Positions 8,671 through 20,677 are shown, counted from the first letter of the stretch. The stretch is DNA of 64,000 nt from Lysinibacillus xylanilyticus (GCF_001183605.1 NZ_LFXJ01000007.1:1-64000); one strand, 5' to 3'. Translations and numbers: made by a program. Notes: generated by a model from the letters alone, not told the origin.

Positions 8671-8917
8671 CCATTATTTTTATGTGTTAGAGTGTGCCGA
8701 TCAATCCTTTTATGCTGGCTACACGAATAATGTAGACAGGCGTGTCGATATACATAATGCTGGTAAGGGAGCGAAATATACGAGAGCGCGAGGACCAGTG
8801 GAATGTATTTATGTAGAGGAATTCGATACAAAACAAGAGGCGATGCGTGCAGAATATGCTTTTAAACAACTAACACGAAAGCAAAAAATGAAATATATAG
8901 GGAGAGATGACGCATGA
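8654..8917 (+). CDS. yazA: GIY-YIG nuclease-fold protein (YazA)
   Basis: The 87-residue single-domain protein of the UPF0213 GIY-YIG group has [17 protein letters not shown] (residues 7-23; YVL and AGYT replace the Y and GIY elements), the conserved Arg in VDRRV, and the downstream GAKYTR. A nuclease role is inferred from the fold only. It overlaps trmN6 upstream and rsmI downstream (4 bp), a tight operon. Confidence 0.9.
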   Translation: MEKNNSHYFYVLECADQSFYAGYTNNVDRRVDIHNAGKGAKYTRARGPVECIYVEEFDTKQEAMRAEYAFKQLTRKQKMKYIGRDDA

Positions 8918-9786
8918 TATCACAGAAAAGTACAATGCACGGTCATACAGGTTGTTTATATTTAGTGGCTACGCCTATTGGTAACCTAGAGGATATGAGC
9001 GTACGTGCGCTACGTATTTTAAAGGAAGCAGATATTATTGCTGCCGAGGATACACGTAATACAAAGAAGCTATGCAACTACTTTGATATAGAAACACCAC
9101 TGATAAGCTATCATGAACATAATTTAGAGGTGGGGGGAGAAAAGCTATTAGCCTTCTTACGTGAAGGAAAAACAGTCGCATTAGTTAGTGATGCTGGTCT
9201 ACCTTGTATTTCCGATCCTGGTGCAGATATAGTCGAAAAAGCAATCGAGCAGGACTTTCCAGTTGTGCCGGTGCCAGGTCCCAATGCAGCAATATCAGCA
9301 TTAATCGCTTCTGGATTAACACCGCAGCCATTTTTCTTTTATGGATTTTTAAATCGAGGAAAAAAGGAACGTCGACAGCAGTTAGAGCAACTAAAAAAAC
9401 GTCAGGAAACCATTTTGTTTTATGAGGCTCCGCATCGTATAAAGGACACTTTAAAAGATATGGAAGCTATTCTTGGTAATCGTCGAATTGTATTAGCTCG
9501 CGAGTTAACTAAAAAATTCGAGGAGTTTTTACGTGGTACGTTGGCTGAAGCAGTGGAATGGTCACAAACAGAGGAAATTCGAGGGGAATTTTGTATTGTC
9601 CTTGAAGGAAACGAGAATGCCGAGGAAGAAAATAGTGAAGAAGCTTATTGGATGACAATGTCTATTGTGGAACATGTCGATTATATTATTAATGATACAG
9701 GTGTTACATCAAAAGAAGCGATAAAAGAAGTAGCAAAACTACGTCAAGTAGCGAAGCGAGAAGTCTATAATGAATACCATAGTTAA
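8914..9786 (+). CDS. rsmI: 16S rRNA C1402 2'-O-methyltransferase
   Basis: RsmI methylates the ribose of C1402 in the 16S decoding centre. The 290-residue tetrapyrrole-methylase fold protein shows [15 protein letters not shown] (residues 10-24), [11 protein letters not shown] (43-53), [12 protein letters not shown] (89-100) and PVPGPNA (about 113-119), all family hallmarks. It ends the operon and is followed by a clear terminator. Confidence 0.96.
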   Translation: MISQKSTMHGHTGCLYLVATPIGNLEDMSVRALRILKEADIIAAEDTRNTKKLCNYFDIETPLISYHEHNLEVGGEKLLAFLREGKTVALVSDAGLPCISDPGADIVEKAIEQDFPVVPVPGPNAAISALIASGLTPQPFFFYGFLNRGKKERRQQLEQLKKRQETILFYEAPHRIKDTLKDMEAILGNRRIVLARELTKKFEEFLRGTLAEAVEWSQTEEIRGEFCIVLEGNENAEEENSEEAYWMTMSIVEHVDYIINDTGVTSKEAIKEVAKLRQVAKREVYNEYHS

Positions 9787-9790
9787 TGGA

Positions 9791-9824
9791 AAGAGGTTGC
9801 CTAAATAGGGCGACCTCTTTTTTG
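9791..9824 (+). terminator. Terminator after rsmI
   Basis: AGAGGTTGCC pairs with GGCGACCTCT around TAAATA, followed by TTTTTT. Confidence 0.92.
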
Positions 9825-9892
9825 TATATCTATTCAAATAAGTGGCTTATTACCAGCAGTTCGGGAAGATACTGTTAAAACGCATGCCATAT

Positions 9893-9980
9893 ATCAGTTG
9901 ATTGAAGCGGCTCATCGGACGCCCTAGGAAAGCGCCCAGCCGGAACGGAAATCAACCACACGTTAGATGTGAGCATATAA
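9893..9980 (+). repeat. Family B internal-deletion derivative (B2)
   Basis: It starts CAGTTGATTGAA, jumps directly to GCGGCTCATCGGACGCCC, then CAGCCGGAACGGAAATCAAC and CACACGTTAGATGTGAGCAT. The ends of family B are kept but the whole core is missing. The remaining gap to 10120 shows no gene. Confidence 0.75.
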
Positions 9981-10120
9981 ATCATTTAAATTGATAATAA
10001 TTGTAAAAAATAGTACCCTTAATTATGAAAGGTCTGACATGGACATTATAAGGGTCTTAATAATTGGTTATATTATATTTTATTGCACTTTAAAAAAGTT
10101 AAATATTCGAACTCGATAAT

Positions 10121-10165
10121 AAAAACAAAACACCCAAATCACTGTTCTGGATTTAGGTGTGTTTC
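10121..10165 (-). terminator. Terminator of abrB
   Basis: On the minus strand ACACCTAAATC pairs with GATTTGGGTGT, followed by TTTTGTTTTT. It starts shortly after the abrB stop codon. Confidence 0.88.
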
Positions 10166-10168
10166 AAA

Positions 10169-10447
10169 TTAATTTTTTAAGTTAGATTGGATTTCTTTTA
10201 CTAACATTTCTGCGCCTTCAGGGCTTAAAATTAATTTGCCTCCAACTAGACGGAAGTTATCATCAGAAACTTCACCAGTTACAGCACATGTCATGTTAGG
10301 CATATATTTTTTTAAGATGATTTTGTCATCATCCACATAGATTTCTAAAGCGTCTTTCTCTGCGATACCTAATGTACGGCGAAGTTCGATTGGAATTACT
10401 ACACGACCTAATTCATCGACTTTACGAACGATTCCTGTTGATTTCAT
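10169..10447 (-). CDS. abrB: Transition-state regulator AbrB
   Basis: AbrB is a DNA-binding repressor of stationary-phase and sporulation genes. The 92-residue product begins MKSTGIVRKVDELGRVVIP, the swapped-hairpin DNA-binding domain (residues 1-50), followed by the C-terminal multimerisation part. The ATG at 10447 has AGGAGG 10 bases upstream; longer in-frame starts are not needed. It is the only minus-strand gene in this part and is divergent from metG. The promoter and tandem Spo0A boxes can be read upstream (10487-10554), fitting repression by Spo0A~P. Confidence 0.97.
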   Translation of the reverse strand: MKSTGIVRKVDELGRVVIPIELRRTLGIAEKDALEIYVDDDKIILKKYMPNMTCAVTGEVSDDNFRLVGGKLILSPEGAEMLVKEIQSNLKN

Positions 10448-10486
10448 AATTATTTTTCCTCCTAATATTAAAAAGTTATATTGGTA

Positions 10487-10505
10487 TTTCGTCAAATTTC
10501 GACAT
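10487..10505 (-). promoter_or_regulatory. Tandem Spo0A boxes in the abrB leader
   Basis: Read on the minus strand this is ATGTCGAAA-T-TTGACGAAA: two adjacent matches to the 0A box (TGTCGAA), the second with one change. They lie some 20-40 bases downstream of the -10 box, as in the B. subtilis abrB promoter, where Spo0A~P represses. Confidence 0.85.
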
Positions 10506-10525
10506 AATTTCTTTGTCTGATAGTT

Positions 10526-10554
10526 ATCATACCAAGTAATGCCATAAACGTCAA
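10526..10554 (-). promoter_or_regulatory. Sigma-A promoter of abrB
   Basis: Minus strand TTGACG (10554-10549), 17-bp spacer, TATGAT (10531-10526). This is one mismatch from consensus in each hexamer, with ideal spacing. Confidence 0.85.
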
Positions 10555-10730
10555 TTAATTAATACACTAATATTATTGCTTTGAAAAAATTTTTTGAGGA
10601 GAAAATAGATATTTTGGTTTTTTTAAAAGGTTTTTATTATATATTTTAATTTATAGTAAAAAAGCTTCTTATTTAAGACATTAAATGGATTGATTCTATC
10701 ATTCGACATTTTTCGCCGTAAGATAAACTA

Positions 10731-10957
10731 TTAATCAATTGTGCCTCGGCATAATTGCGTCCGGAATCGGCTTTGTACTTGCACAAAGCTGATTCTGTGA
10801 CATCCGCCGGAGCCTTTAGGCCAACAGATGTTTTTTGTGGGAAAACGAAGCGGCAGCAACAACACGATGTTGGTCACTCAGGCGTTTTCACAGGATGTGA
10901 AGGCCTTAGCCTGAGTTCCTCTATCTCAGCGAGTGTTTGGACACCCGCTGAAAGAAG
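10731..10957 (-). repeat. Family A mosaic repeat in reverse orientation (A5)
   Basis: On the minus strand the order is CTGAAAG left end, core (10924-10864: outer stem ACTCAGGC/GCCTGAGT, inner TTCAC-ATCCT-GTGAA, then CCAACATCGTGTTG), a C-like run, CTCCGGCGGATGTC, the CAGAATCAG...CCGATTCCG hairpin and the terminal palindrome. Both core stems differ in sequence from A3 but remain paired. An open frame at 10755-10961 is an artefact of the repeat. Confidence 0.82.
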
Positions 10958-10986
10958 TTGAAACGAATTTCGTACTTAGTTAGAAT
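10958..10986 (+). promoter_or_regulatory. Sigma-A promoter of metG
   Basis: TTGAAA (10958-10963), 17-bp spacer, TAGAAT (10981-10986). The -35 hexamer abuts or is part of the end of repeat A5. No T-box leader is visible between promoter and gene. Confidence 0.7.
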
Positions 10987-10988
10987 AG

Positions 10989-12998
<2,010 letters not shown>

Positions 12999-13008
12999 AA
13001 AATTTTAA

Positions 13009-13047
13009 GAAAGCCTGCTGAGTGTAAAAAGTTCAGCAGGCTTTTAA
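13009..13047 (+). terminator. Terminator after metG
   Basis: AAGCCTGCTGA pairs with TCAGCAGGCTT, followed by TTA. An 11-bp perfect stem. Confidence 0.88.
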
Positions 13048-13251
13048 AATCCGCTTTGAAAATAAGTAGTTTATTATCTTGAAATAATTTATACACATTA
13101 TTCATTGGGTTTTTTTAGGTATATAGTAACAAGTGAGGTGTCTGAGGTTATGAGTAATGTTATAATACTAAATTGTTTGTAACAAAATTGTAACACTGGC
13201 GAAAAATATGAAATAATATTTTTTAATAAAATCTATGTTAGGAGAATGACG

Positions 13252-14022
13252 ATGTTCATTGATACACATGTACACTTAAATGCAGATCAGTATGAAGACG
13301 ATTTACAAGAGGTTATAGATAGAGCTCTTGAAGCCAAAGTAGAAACGATGGTTGTTGTTGGTTTTGACCGCAAAACTATAGAAAAAACAATGCAACTGAT
13401 TGAACAATATGATTTTGTTTATGGTGTCATTGGTTGGCACCCGGTTGACGCCATTGATTGTACAGAACAGGATTTAAAATGGATTGAGGAATTAGCGGCG
13501 CATCCAAAAATAGTTGGTATTGGTGAAACTGGGTTGGACTACTATTGGGATAAATCTCCGAAAGATGTTCAACAAGCACTATTCCGCAAGCAAATTCATT
13601 TAGCGCAAAAGCTGAATTTACCAATCATTATTCATAACAGGGATGCTACTGGAGATGTTGTACAAATTTTGCGTGAGGAAAACGCTGCTTCCGTGGGAGG
13701 TGTTATGCATTGTTATAGTGGCAGTGTGGAAACCGCACAGGAATGTATTGCTATGAATTTTATGATTAGTCTTGGGGGGCCGGTGACATTTAAAAATGCA
13801 CGAATGCCGAAGGAAGTGGCGACAGAAATACCTTTAGAGCATTTGATGATCGAAACAGATGCACCGTATTTAGCACCTCATCCATATCGAGGAAAACGTA
13901 ATGAGCCAGCTTTAGTGCCATTAGTTGCAGAAGAAATTGCCCGTTTAAAAGAATTAACAATTGAGGAAATTGCACAGGTAACGACAGCCAATGCGAAAAA
14001 ATTTTTTAGGATTGACAATTAA
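13252..14022 (+). CDS. tatD: TatD-family metal-dependent DNase
   Basis: This TIM-barrel hydrolase of the TatD/YabD family acts as a metal-dependent 3'-5' exonuclease in characterised members. Metal ligands are visible: DTHVHLN at residues 3-9, GETGLDYYWDKSP (about 91-103), HNRD (about 127-130), HCYSG (about 152-156) and ETDAPYLAPHPYRGKRNEP (about 201-219). The ATG at 13252 is 7 bases from GGAG and gives the family start MFIDTHVHLN; the ATG at 13246 is inside the ribosome-binding region. It follows metG as in B. subtilis. Confidence 0.94.
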   Translation: MFIDTHVHLNADQYEDDLQEVIDRALEAKVETMVVVGFDRKTIEKTMQLIEQYDFVYGVIGWHPVDAIDCTEQDLKWIEELAAHPKIVGIGETGLDYYWDKSPKDVQQALFRKQIHLAQKLNLPIIIHNRDATGDVVQILREENAASVGGVMHCYSGSVETAQECIAMNFMISLGGPVTFKNARMPKEVATEIPLEHLMIETDAPYLAPHPYRGKRNEPALVPLVAEEIARLKELTIEEIAQVTTANAKKFFRIDN

Positions 14023-14099
14023 CTAGCTGAGATGCCTCCAATACTGAGTTTGTGGTCGGCTAAAAAGGTAATGTCAATTTTCTTTGAAATACATTCGGG

Positions 14100-14128
14100 T
14101 TGACAGTGCCAAATCTAGTACGTATAAT
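14100..14128 (+). promoter_or_regulatory. Consensus sigma-A promoter upstream of yabE
   Basis: TTGACA (14100-14105), 17-bp spacer, TATAAT (14123-14128). Both hexamers are perfect, so strong vegetative transcription is expected. Confidence 0.88.
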
Positions 14129-14157
14129 CCAACTTTGTATTAAGGAGGCGTTTTTTC

Positions 14158-15369
14158 ATGTCAAATAATTCCATGAAAAACTTGTTCTTAGGATCATTGA
14201 GGAGTAAGCAAACAGTGATAAGCATTATTTCACTTGTCCTGTTTGTATCTGTAATTTCATTTGTACTTTATCAAGGTACTAAAAAGTCCGTAACGCTTGA
14301 TGCGGACGGTGAAAAAATCGAAGTAACAACACATGCCAAAACTGTAGAACAATTATTACAAGATCAAAATATAGACGTAGCAGAGCATGACAAAATATCA
14401 CCCTCTCTGAACACCAAAATTGTTAATGGATTAGCAATTTCATGGGAACAGGCAAAAGAAGTAACTATTTCAGTTGATGGAAATCAGTCAAAAGTTTGGA
14501 CAACTGAAACACAAGTGAAAGACATTTTGAAAGAAGCAAATATCGAAGTATCAGAACATGATTCATTAGCACAAGGTCTAGATACTGAAGTAGGGGCAGA
14601 CAACAAGATCGATATTCAAAAAGCGTTTCAAGTATCGCTTGTCGATGGCGTAAACAAAAGACAAGTATGGTCCACTTCGACTACGGTCGCTAACTTTTTA
14701 AAACAACAAGGAATTCAACTAAATGAATTCGATCGTGTCGAGAATAACCTGAAGGACGTAATCATTCCGCAGAGTAAAATCACAGTAGTTCGCGTAGAAA
14801 AGGTTATCGATGTAGTGGAAGAATCTTTAGATTTCGCAATTGAAAAGAAGCAGGATGCTTCATTGCAACAGGGAAAACAAAAAGTTGTAACAGCTGGCCA
14901 AAAAGGAATAATGACTAAAACGTATGAAGTCGTGAAAGAGAATGGCCAAGTTGTAGCTAAAAATCTACAATCTAAAAATGTTGTAAAAGAATCGAAAAAG
15001 CAAGTGGTTGCAGTAGGTACTAAAACTGTAGTAGCTAGTGCTGCGACTGTATCACGTGGTTCATCGGAGCCAGCTAGCGGTAAAGAGTTTTATGTAACGG
15101 CAACTGCTTATACTCCTAATTGTACTGGTTGCTCGGGGATATCTGCCACTGGCATTAATTTAAAATCAAACTCTGGATTGAAAGTAATTGCTGTGGACCC
15201 TTCTGTTATTAAGCTTGGCTCAAAAGTTTGGGTTGAAGGCTATGGAACAGCTATAGCAGGGGATACTGGTGGTGCAATTAAGGGTAATCGGATCGACATA
15301 CTTGTACAATCTGAATCCCAAGCTAGTAATTGGGGAGTAAGGAAAGTGCGTATAAAAGTATTAAATTAA
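14158..15369 (+). CDS. yabE: YabE-like cell-wall protein with G5 and 3D domains
   Basis: The 403-residue surface protein begins with a basic stretch and one membrane anchor (about 20-40). Three DUF348 repeats follow (starting near 44, 101 and 158, each with a VTxxVDG- or TLDADG-like strand), then a G5 domain (about 205-285) and a C-terminal 3D domain (about 312-402). In the last, TATAYTPNCTG, the two Asp-rich motifs and GDTGGAIKG resemble the catalytic part of MltA-type lytic transglycosylases and resuscitation-promoting Sps/Rpf-like proteins. Peptidoglycan remodelling is inferred. An AAGGAGG precedes the ATG; a consensus promoter and a terminator make it monocistronic. Confidence 0.9.
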   Translation: MSNNSMKNLFLGSLRSKQTVISIISLVLFVSVISFVLYQGTKKSVTLDADGEKIEVTTHAKTVEQLLQDQNIDVAEHDKISPSLNTKIVNGLAISWEQAKEVTISVDGNQSKVWTTETQVKDILKEANIEVSEHDSLAQGLDTEVGADNKIDIQKAFQVSLVDGVNKRQVWSTSTTVANFLKQQGIQLNEFDRVENNLKDVIIPQSKITVVRVEKVIDVVEESLDFAIEKKQDASLQQGKQKVVTAGQKGIMTKTYEVVKENGQVVAKNLQSKNVVKESKKQVVAVGTKTVVASAATVSRGSSEPASGKEFYVTATAYTPNCTGCSGISATGINLKSNSGLKVIAVDPSVIKLGSKVWVEGYGTAIAGDTGGAIKGNRIDILVQSESQASNWGVRKVRIKVLN

Positions 15370-15417
15370 AAAAATTGTAAAATTAATCAAAAATTAAAAA
15401 TGTTTTTCACTATTATT

Positions 15418-15455
15418 AGCTTTCCTGTTTTGACTGGCGGGAAAGCTTTTTTATC
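15418..15455 (+). terminator. Terminator after yabE
   Basis: AGCTTTCC pairs with GGGAAAGCT, followed by TTTTTTA. Confidence 0.88.
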
Positions 15456-15507
15456 TTTTTTCAGTAATTTGTTCTGGAGGATAAAACCTAGCTATATCTA
15501 CATAAAG

Positions 15508-15540
15508 TGCTGCTCGAAGGCGAAGTGTCAACGATAGCAA
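15508..15540 (+). repeat. Decayed module C copy
   Basis: GCTGCTCGAAGGCGAAGTGT followed by CAACGATAGC resembles module C (GCGAAAGCGAAGCGACAGC). The gap 15456-15646 otherwise shows no gene. Confidence 0.45.
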
Positions 15541-15646
15541 AATTAAGAGAGACTATTATAAGAAGGTGAATAGCCGTGTATTTCTGTACAATCGTACAGT
15601 GCAGTTGTAAAATGGTCTGAAGATAAGGTAGAAAAGAGGAGCCTTT

Positions 15647-17087
<1,441 letters not shown>

Positions 17088-17149
17088 AAAATTTTTGTTA
17101 ACTTTTTTGAATATAAGTAAAAAAAACATGTTTTTTTTTGAAAAATAAG

Positions 17150-17219
17150 TTGACAATATTTATTAGAGGCTGATAAAATATTATATTTTGTTGACTTTTT
17201 TGGGCGAATCGCTTATACT
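17150..17219 (+). promoter_or_regulatory. Two tandem sigma-A promoters of veg
   Basis: Upstream: TTGACA (17150-17155), 18-bp spacer, TAAAAT (17174-17179). Downstream: TTGACT (17191-17196), 17-bp spacer, TATACT (17214-17219), 26 bases before the ATG. The B. subtilis veg promoter is also known as very strong. Confidence 0.8.
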
Positions 17220-17244
17220 ATTTAGTAGTGAGGTGTAAGCGAAA

Positions 17245-17505
17245 ATGCCAAAAACTTTAGCGGACATTAAAAAGTCGTTGGATTGTCATTTGGGTAAACG
17301 TTTGCAGTTAAGAGCAAACGGAGGTCGCAAGAAAACGGTCGAGTGTGCAGGGGTATTGCGTGAGACATATCGCGCTATCTTTGTAGTTGAGCTTGATCAA
17401 GAAGACAATACGTGCAAGCGCGTATCGTATAGTTACACAGATATTTTAACTGAAGCAGTAGAGATTACATTTTTAGACGAAGCAAAAGCTGCTATCGCAA
17501 AATAG
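17245..17505 (+). CDS. veg: Veg protein
   Basis: The 86-residue product [20 protein letters not shown]... matches the Veg family (DUF1021) in length and sequence over all its length, including [13 protein letters not shown] and the [14 protein letters not shown]-type ending. In B. subtilis Veg stimulates biofilm formation by affecting SinR activity; the molecular action is not settled. It has its own promoters and terminator and is followed by sspF. Confidence 0.94.
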   Translation: MPKTLADIKKSLDCHLGKRLQLRANGGRKKTVECAGVLRETYRAIFVVELDQEDNTCKRVSYSYTDILTEAVEITFLDEAKAAIAK

Positions 17506-17531
17506 TTTCTAGTACTTATTTCTATATTTTG

Positions 17532-17572
17532 AAACACTCATGTATGAAAAAAACTACATGAGTGTTTTTCGT
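17532..17572 (+). terminator. Terminator after veg
   Basis: AAACACTCATGTA pairs with TACATGAGTGTTT, followed by TTC. A 13-bp perfect stem. Confidence 0.92.
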
Positions 17573-17581
17573 TTTCTGGGA

Positions 17582-17588
17582 CATACTA
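17582..17588 (+). promoter_or_regulatory. Sigma-G type -10 element of sspF
   Basis: CATACTA matches the -10 box used by sigma-G. The expected -35 (GCATA-like) is not clear at 17-18 bases upstream, so the call rests on the -10 and on the gene's nature. Confidence 0.5.
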
Positions 17589-17617
17589 AAATCGTCAGTT
17601 GTTAAGGAGGAGTTTAT

Positions 17618-17800
17618 ATGCCTAGAAAAGGTATCATGTCACCTCGTTTAAAAGAAGAGATCGCTAAAGAACTTGGATTTTATGATGTTGTGCAACGAGA
17701 AGGCTGGGGCGGCATTAAAGCTCGAGACGCCGGTAATATGGTCAAACGTGCCATCGAAATGGCTGAAAGAGCAAATAGTGAGCAAGAGCATAATAAGTAG
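17618..17800 (+). CDS. sspF: Small acid-soluble spore protein SspF
   Basis: The 60-residue alpha/beta-type SASP relative begins [20 protein letters not shown], with the [20 protein letters not shown] segment typical of SspF. Such proteins coat spore DNA and are made in the forespore. AAGGAGG precedes the ATG. It is transcribed alone, between the veg terminator and a terminator at 17895. Confidence 0.94.
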   Translation: MPRKGIMSPRLKEEIAKELGFYDVVQREGWGGIKARDAGNMVKRAIEMAERANSEQEHNK

Positions 17801-17893
17801 CCTCTTTGTGAAAATAGACTACTTATTATTTTGAATCTTTTTATTTTGCAGGAATGAAAACTTCCTGTAAACACAACAACACAACTGACGAGA

Positions 17894-17936
17894 AAGAACC
17901 GTTACACCAAATAGGGGTATACGGTTCTTTTTTTCC
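17894..17936 (+). terminator. Terminator after sspF
   Basis: AAGAACCGT pairs with ACGGTTCTT, followed by TTTTT. The loop holds CACC...GGGG, which can extend the pairing. Confidence 0.82.
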
Positions 17937-17984
17937 ATTTTCGCTTTCCCATTATGGTAAAATAAAATGAATAATCTTGTGAAA

Positions 17985-18192
17985 GATGAATGACAGGTTT
18001 ATCTTCACTCAGAAAATGTTTTATATAGCGAAGTGAACGCCAGCTACTGACGTTTTGTAACAGTTACAGAAGACTCCTACATCTAAAGGTGAGAGCGTGT
18101 AATTTCTATTCAGTGTGTATTAAAATATCGAACTGAATAATCTATGCGAAGGCGAAGCGTCAGCCGATTACGCTAAATGCGTAATTGATAAG
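17985..18192 (+). repeat. Diverged family A repeat (A6)
   Basis: It contains TCACTCAGAAAATG, a C-like run (TAGCGAAGTGAACGCCAGCTAC), written here as TAGCGAAGTG + AACGCCAGCTAC, CAGTTACAGAAGACTCCTAC, the AGGTGAGAGCG box, the module GCGAAGGCGAAGCGTCAGC, and the changed terminal hairpin GATTACGC / GCGTAATT with GATAAG. The core is deleted. It fills the gap between sspF and ispE. Confidence 0.65.
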
Positions 18193-18215
18193 TGTAGCTA
18201 TAAGGAGGAAGAAAG

Positions 18216-19082
18216 ATGCTTTATGTAAAGGCGCCTGCAAAAATAAATTTAACATTAGATGTACTTTATAAAAGACCGGATAATTATCATGAAGTAGAGA
18301 TGGTCATGACAACTGTGGATTTAGCTGATCGTATTTGTCTGGAATCTCGAGAAGATGGAGTAATTGAAATATTTTCGACTGATAATTTCGTGCCAAATGA
18401 TCACCGTAATTTTGCTTATCAGGCAGCGCGTCTAGTTAAAGATACATACGGCATTGGACAAGGTGTATCCATTACTATAGAAAAAGAAATACCCATCGCA
18501 GCAGGATTAGCAGGTGGTAGTAGCGATGCGGCTGCTACACTGAAGGGTTTAAATGAGCTGTGGAATTTAGGGTTATCTATAGATGAGTTAGCTGAATTAG
18601 GTGCGAAAATTGGTTCAGATGTTTCATTTTGTGTCTATGGTGGCACAGCATTAGCAACGGGGCGTGGAGAAAAAATTCAGGAATTGCCTGCACCGCCAAA
18701 CTGTTGGGTAGTCTTAGCTAAACCTAAAATAGGTGTCTCTACTGCAGAAGTGTATGGAGGATTAAAGGTTGATGGGTTAGAGCATCCAAATACGAAGCAA
18801 ATGATGCATGCTATTGAGACGGAAGATTATGAGTTACTATGTAAATCATTAGGGAATGTTTTGGAAACTGTAACATTTACGCTACATCCAGAAGTAGTAA
18901 TGTTAAAGGAACAGATGAAACGCTTTGGAGCAGATGCAACATTAATGAGTGGAAGCGGTCCGACGGTGTTTGGATTAGTAGATAGTGAAGCTCGAGTAAG
19001 CCGCATTTATAATGGTTTACGTGGTTTTTGCGAAGAAGTATATGCCGTTCGGATTTTAGGCGAGCGAAATACGCTTGCTTAA
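18216..19082 (+). CDS. ispE: 4-diphosphocytidyl-2-C-methyl-D-erythritol kinase
   Basis: IspE is the ATP-dependent kinase step of the MEP isoprenoid pathway. The 288-residue GHMP kinase shows [13 protein letters not shown] (4-16), the phosphate loop [18 protein letters not shown] (about 91-108) and [11 protein letters not shown] near residue 245. AAGGAGG precedes the ATG. purR follows after 56 bp, as in B. subtilis. Confidence 0.96.
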   Translation: MLYVKAPAKINLTLDVLYKRPDNYHEVEMVMTTVDLADRICLESREDGVIEIFSTDNFVPNDHRNFAYQAARLVKDTYGIGQGVSITIEKEIPIAAGLAGGSSDAAATLKGLNELWNLGLSIDELAELGAKIGSDVSFCVYGGTALATGRGEKIQELPAPPNCWVVLAKPKIGVSTAEVYGGLKVDGLEHPNTKQMMHAIETEDYELLCKSLGNVLETVTFTLHPEVVMLKEQMKRFGADATLMSGSGPTVFGLVDSEARVSRIYNGLRGFCEEVYAVRILGERNTLA

Positions 19083-19138
19083 AACCGCAAATTTATGTTA
19101 ATTTTACCTATAAATATTCGTGTTTAGGAGAGGGTCGC

Positions 19139-19972
19139 ATGAAATGGAAGCGTAGTGAACGACTAGTTGATATGACGTACTATTTACTAGAACATCCACA
19201 TCAGCTGATCCCGCTAACTTATTTTTCTGAACTATATCAATCTGCAAAGTCTTCCATTAGTGAAGATTTGACGATTGTAAAAGAAACTTTCGAAGAAAAA
19301 GGAATCGGGTTATTGATGACAGTACCGGGCGCTGCAGGAGGAGTTAAGTATATTCCTAAAATGTCCGAGGCTGAGGTCCGTTTAGTTATTCATGATTTAA
19401 AGGCGGAGCTTGAGCATTCAGATCGTTTGTTACCAGGCGGTTATTTATTTATGACGGACTTACTCGGCAATCCAGATTTAATTAATCGAGTTGGAAAGGT
19501 ATTTGCATCCGCATTTGCTGATCAACAAATTGACGTCATAATGACTGTCGCAACAAAGGGAATTTCTATTGCCCACGCGATTGCAAGACATTTAAATGTA
19601 CCAGTTGTTGTTGTCAGAAGAGATAGTAAGGTAACTGAAGGATCTACAGTCAGCATCAACTATGTATCTGGTTCTTCCAGAAGAATTCAGACAATGGTAT
19701 TATCAAAAAGAAGCATGAAGAGTGGACAACGAGTGCTAATTACTGACGACTTTATGAAGGTCGGTGGTACAATGAATGGCATGAAAAATCTATTAGAGGA
19801 GTTCGACTGTCAGCTAGCTGGTATTACAGTGCTAGTAGAGGCTGAGCATGCAGACGAAACTTTGGTAGACGATTATTATTCACTAGTAAAGCTTCATGAG
19901 GTCAATGAAAAAGACCGTACAATTGCATTAAGTGAAGGTAACTATTTTTCTAAAAGGGGAAATGACAAATGA
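19139..19972 (+). CDS. purR: Purine operon repressor PurR
   Basis: PurR is a Gram-positive repressor of purine genes that senses PRPP. The 277-residue product has an N-terminal winged helix (about 1-72; [16 protein letters not shown]) and a phosphoribosyltransferase-like domain with the PRPP loop [17 protein letters not shown] (about 197-213). ATG at 19139 has AGGAGAGG 7-14 bases upstream; in-frame upstream codons overlap ispE and add residues not found in the family. The 3' end overlaps ridA by 4 bp. Confidence 0.96.
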   Translation: MKWKRSERLVDMTYYLLEHPHQLIPLTYFSELYQSAKSSISEDLTIVKETFEEKGIGLLMTVPGAAGGVKYIPKMSEAEVRLVIHDLKAELEHSDRLLPGGYLFMTDLLGNPDLINRVGKVFASAFADQQIDVIMTVATKGISIAHAIARHLNVPVVVVRRDSKVTEGSTVSINYVSGSSRRIQTMVLSKRSMKSGQRVLITDDFMKVGGTMNGMKNLLEEFDCQLAGITVLVEAEHADETLVDDYYSLVKLHEVNEKDRTIALSEGNYFSKRGNDK

Positions 19973-20343
19973 AAGTAGTAGCAACAACAAATGCACCAGC
20001 AGCAATTGGACCATATTCACAAGGGATTATTGTTAATGGCATGTTTTATAGCTCAGGCCAAATCCCACTAACAGCAACAGGCGAATTAGTGGAAGGCGAT
20101 ATTACTGTTCAAACAAATCAAGTATTTGCAAATTTAAAAGCAGTTTTAGCAGCTGCTGGATCATCTTTGGACAATGTTATTAAAACAACCGTTTTTATGA
20201 AGGATATGAACGACTTTGTTGCAATGAATGAAGTATATGCTAGCCACTTTGGCGATCATAAACCGGCTCGTTCAGCAGTAGAGGTTGCACGACTACCGAA
20301 AGATGTAAGCGTAGAAATTGAAGTTATTGCCATCGTTAAATAG
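19969..20343 (+). CDS. ridA: 2-iminobutanoate/2-iminopropanoate deaminase RidA (YabJ)
   Basis: The 124-residue RidA/YjgF protein hydrolyses reactive enamine/imine intermediates released by PLP enzymes. The signatures are AIGPYSQGI (17-25), [13 protein letters not shown] (about 39-51), the substrate-binding Arg in [16 protein letters not shown] (about 98-113) and a final EIEVIAIV. Overlap with purR indicates cotranscription; in B. subtilis yabJ is part of the purR operon. Confidence 0.96.
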   Translation: MKVVATTNAPAAIGPYSQGIIVNGMFYSSGQIPLTATGELVEGDITVQTNQVFANLKAVLAAAGSSLDNVIKTTVFMKDMNDFVAMNEVYASHFGDHKPARSAVEVARLPKDVSVEIEVIAIVK

Positions 20344-20349
20344 AAATTT

Positions 20350-20401
20350 TTTAGCTCACTAGAAGAGAATGATTAGTTCTTTTAGTGGGCTTTTTTTATT
20401 T
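20350..20401 (+). terminator. Terminator after ridA
   Basis: AGCTCACTAGAAGA pairs imperfectly with TCTTTTAGTGGGCT, followed by TTTTTTATT. Confidence 0.8.
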
Positions 20402-20410
20402 TCAATCAGC

Positions 20411-20489
20411 TATGCTTTTTGCGCGAAAGGAAGCGAAGCGGCAGCGGCAAATGTTTTCTGCGCAAAAGCAAAGCGACAGCGGCAAATAT
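20411..20489 (+). repeat. Two tandem module C units
   Basis: Two units of about 37 bp each read TTTTGCGCGAAAGGAAGCG + AAGCGGCAGCGGCAAAT and TTTTCTGCGCAAAAGCAAAG + CGACAGCGGCAAAT. The unit also occurs inside family B copies (24027-24112) and family A copies. There are no CRISPR-like spacers. Confidence 0.75.
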
Positions 20490-20652
20490 AAACCGTTGGA
20501 ATCATTAACCCAAAATTATGTTCAAAGTCATACCAATGTGGGCAACATCGTATAGGGCAACTGACAAACAATTGTCAAAATTTAAGTAAATTAAAGGAAA
20601 AATTATACTAATAAGTATTCAAATTTTTTAGAAAATTTGATAGACTATAAAA

Positions 20653-20677
20653 AGGAAAATATTCGGTAATAAAGAAT
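20653..20677 (+). promoter_or_regulatory. Sigma-H promoter of spoVG
   Basis: AGGAAAA (20653-20659), 14-bp gap, GAAT (20674-20677). This has the same element types and gap as the sigma-H promoter of B. subtilis spoVG (AGGATTT...GAAT). Confidence 0.8.

Noticed and set aside
10755-10961. Open frame upstream of metG
   Set aside because: It lies wholly inside reversed repeat A5.
20411-20489. CRISPR-like spaced repeats
   Set aside because: Units are adjacent and imperfect, with no unique spacers of equal length and no cas genes.
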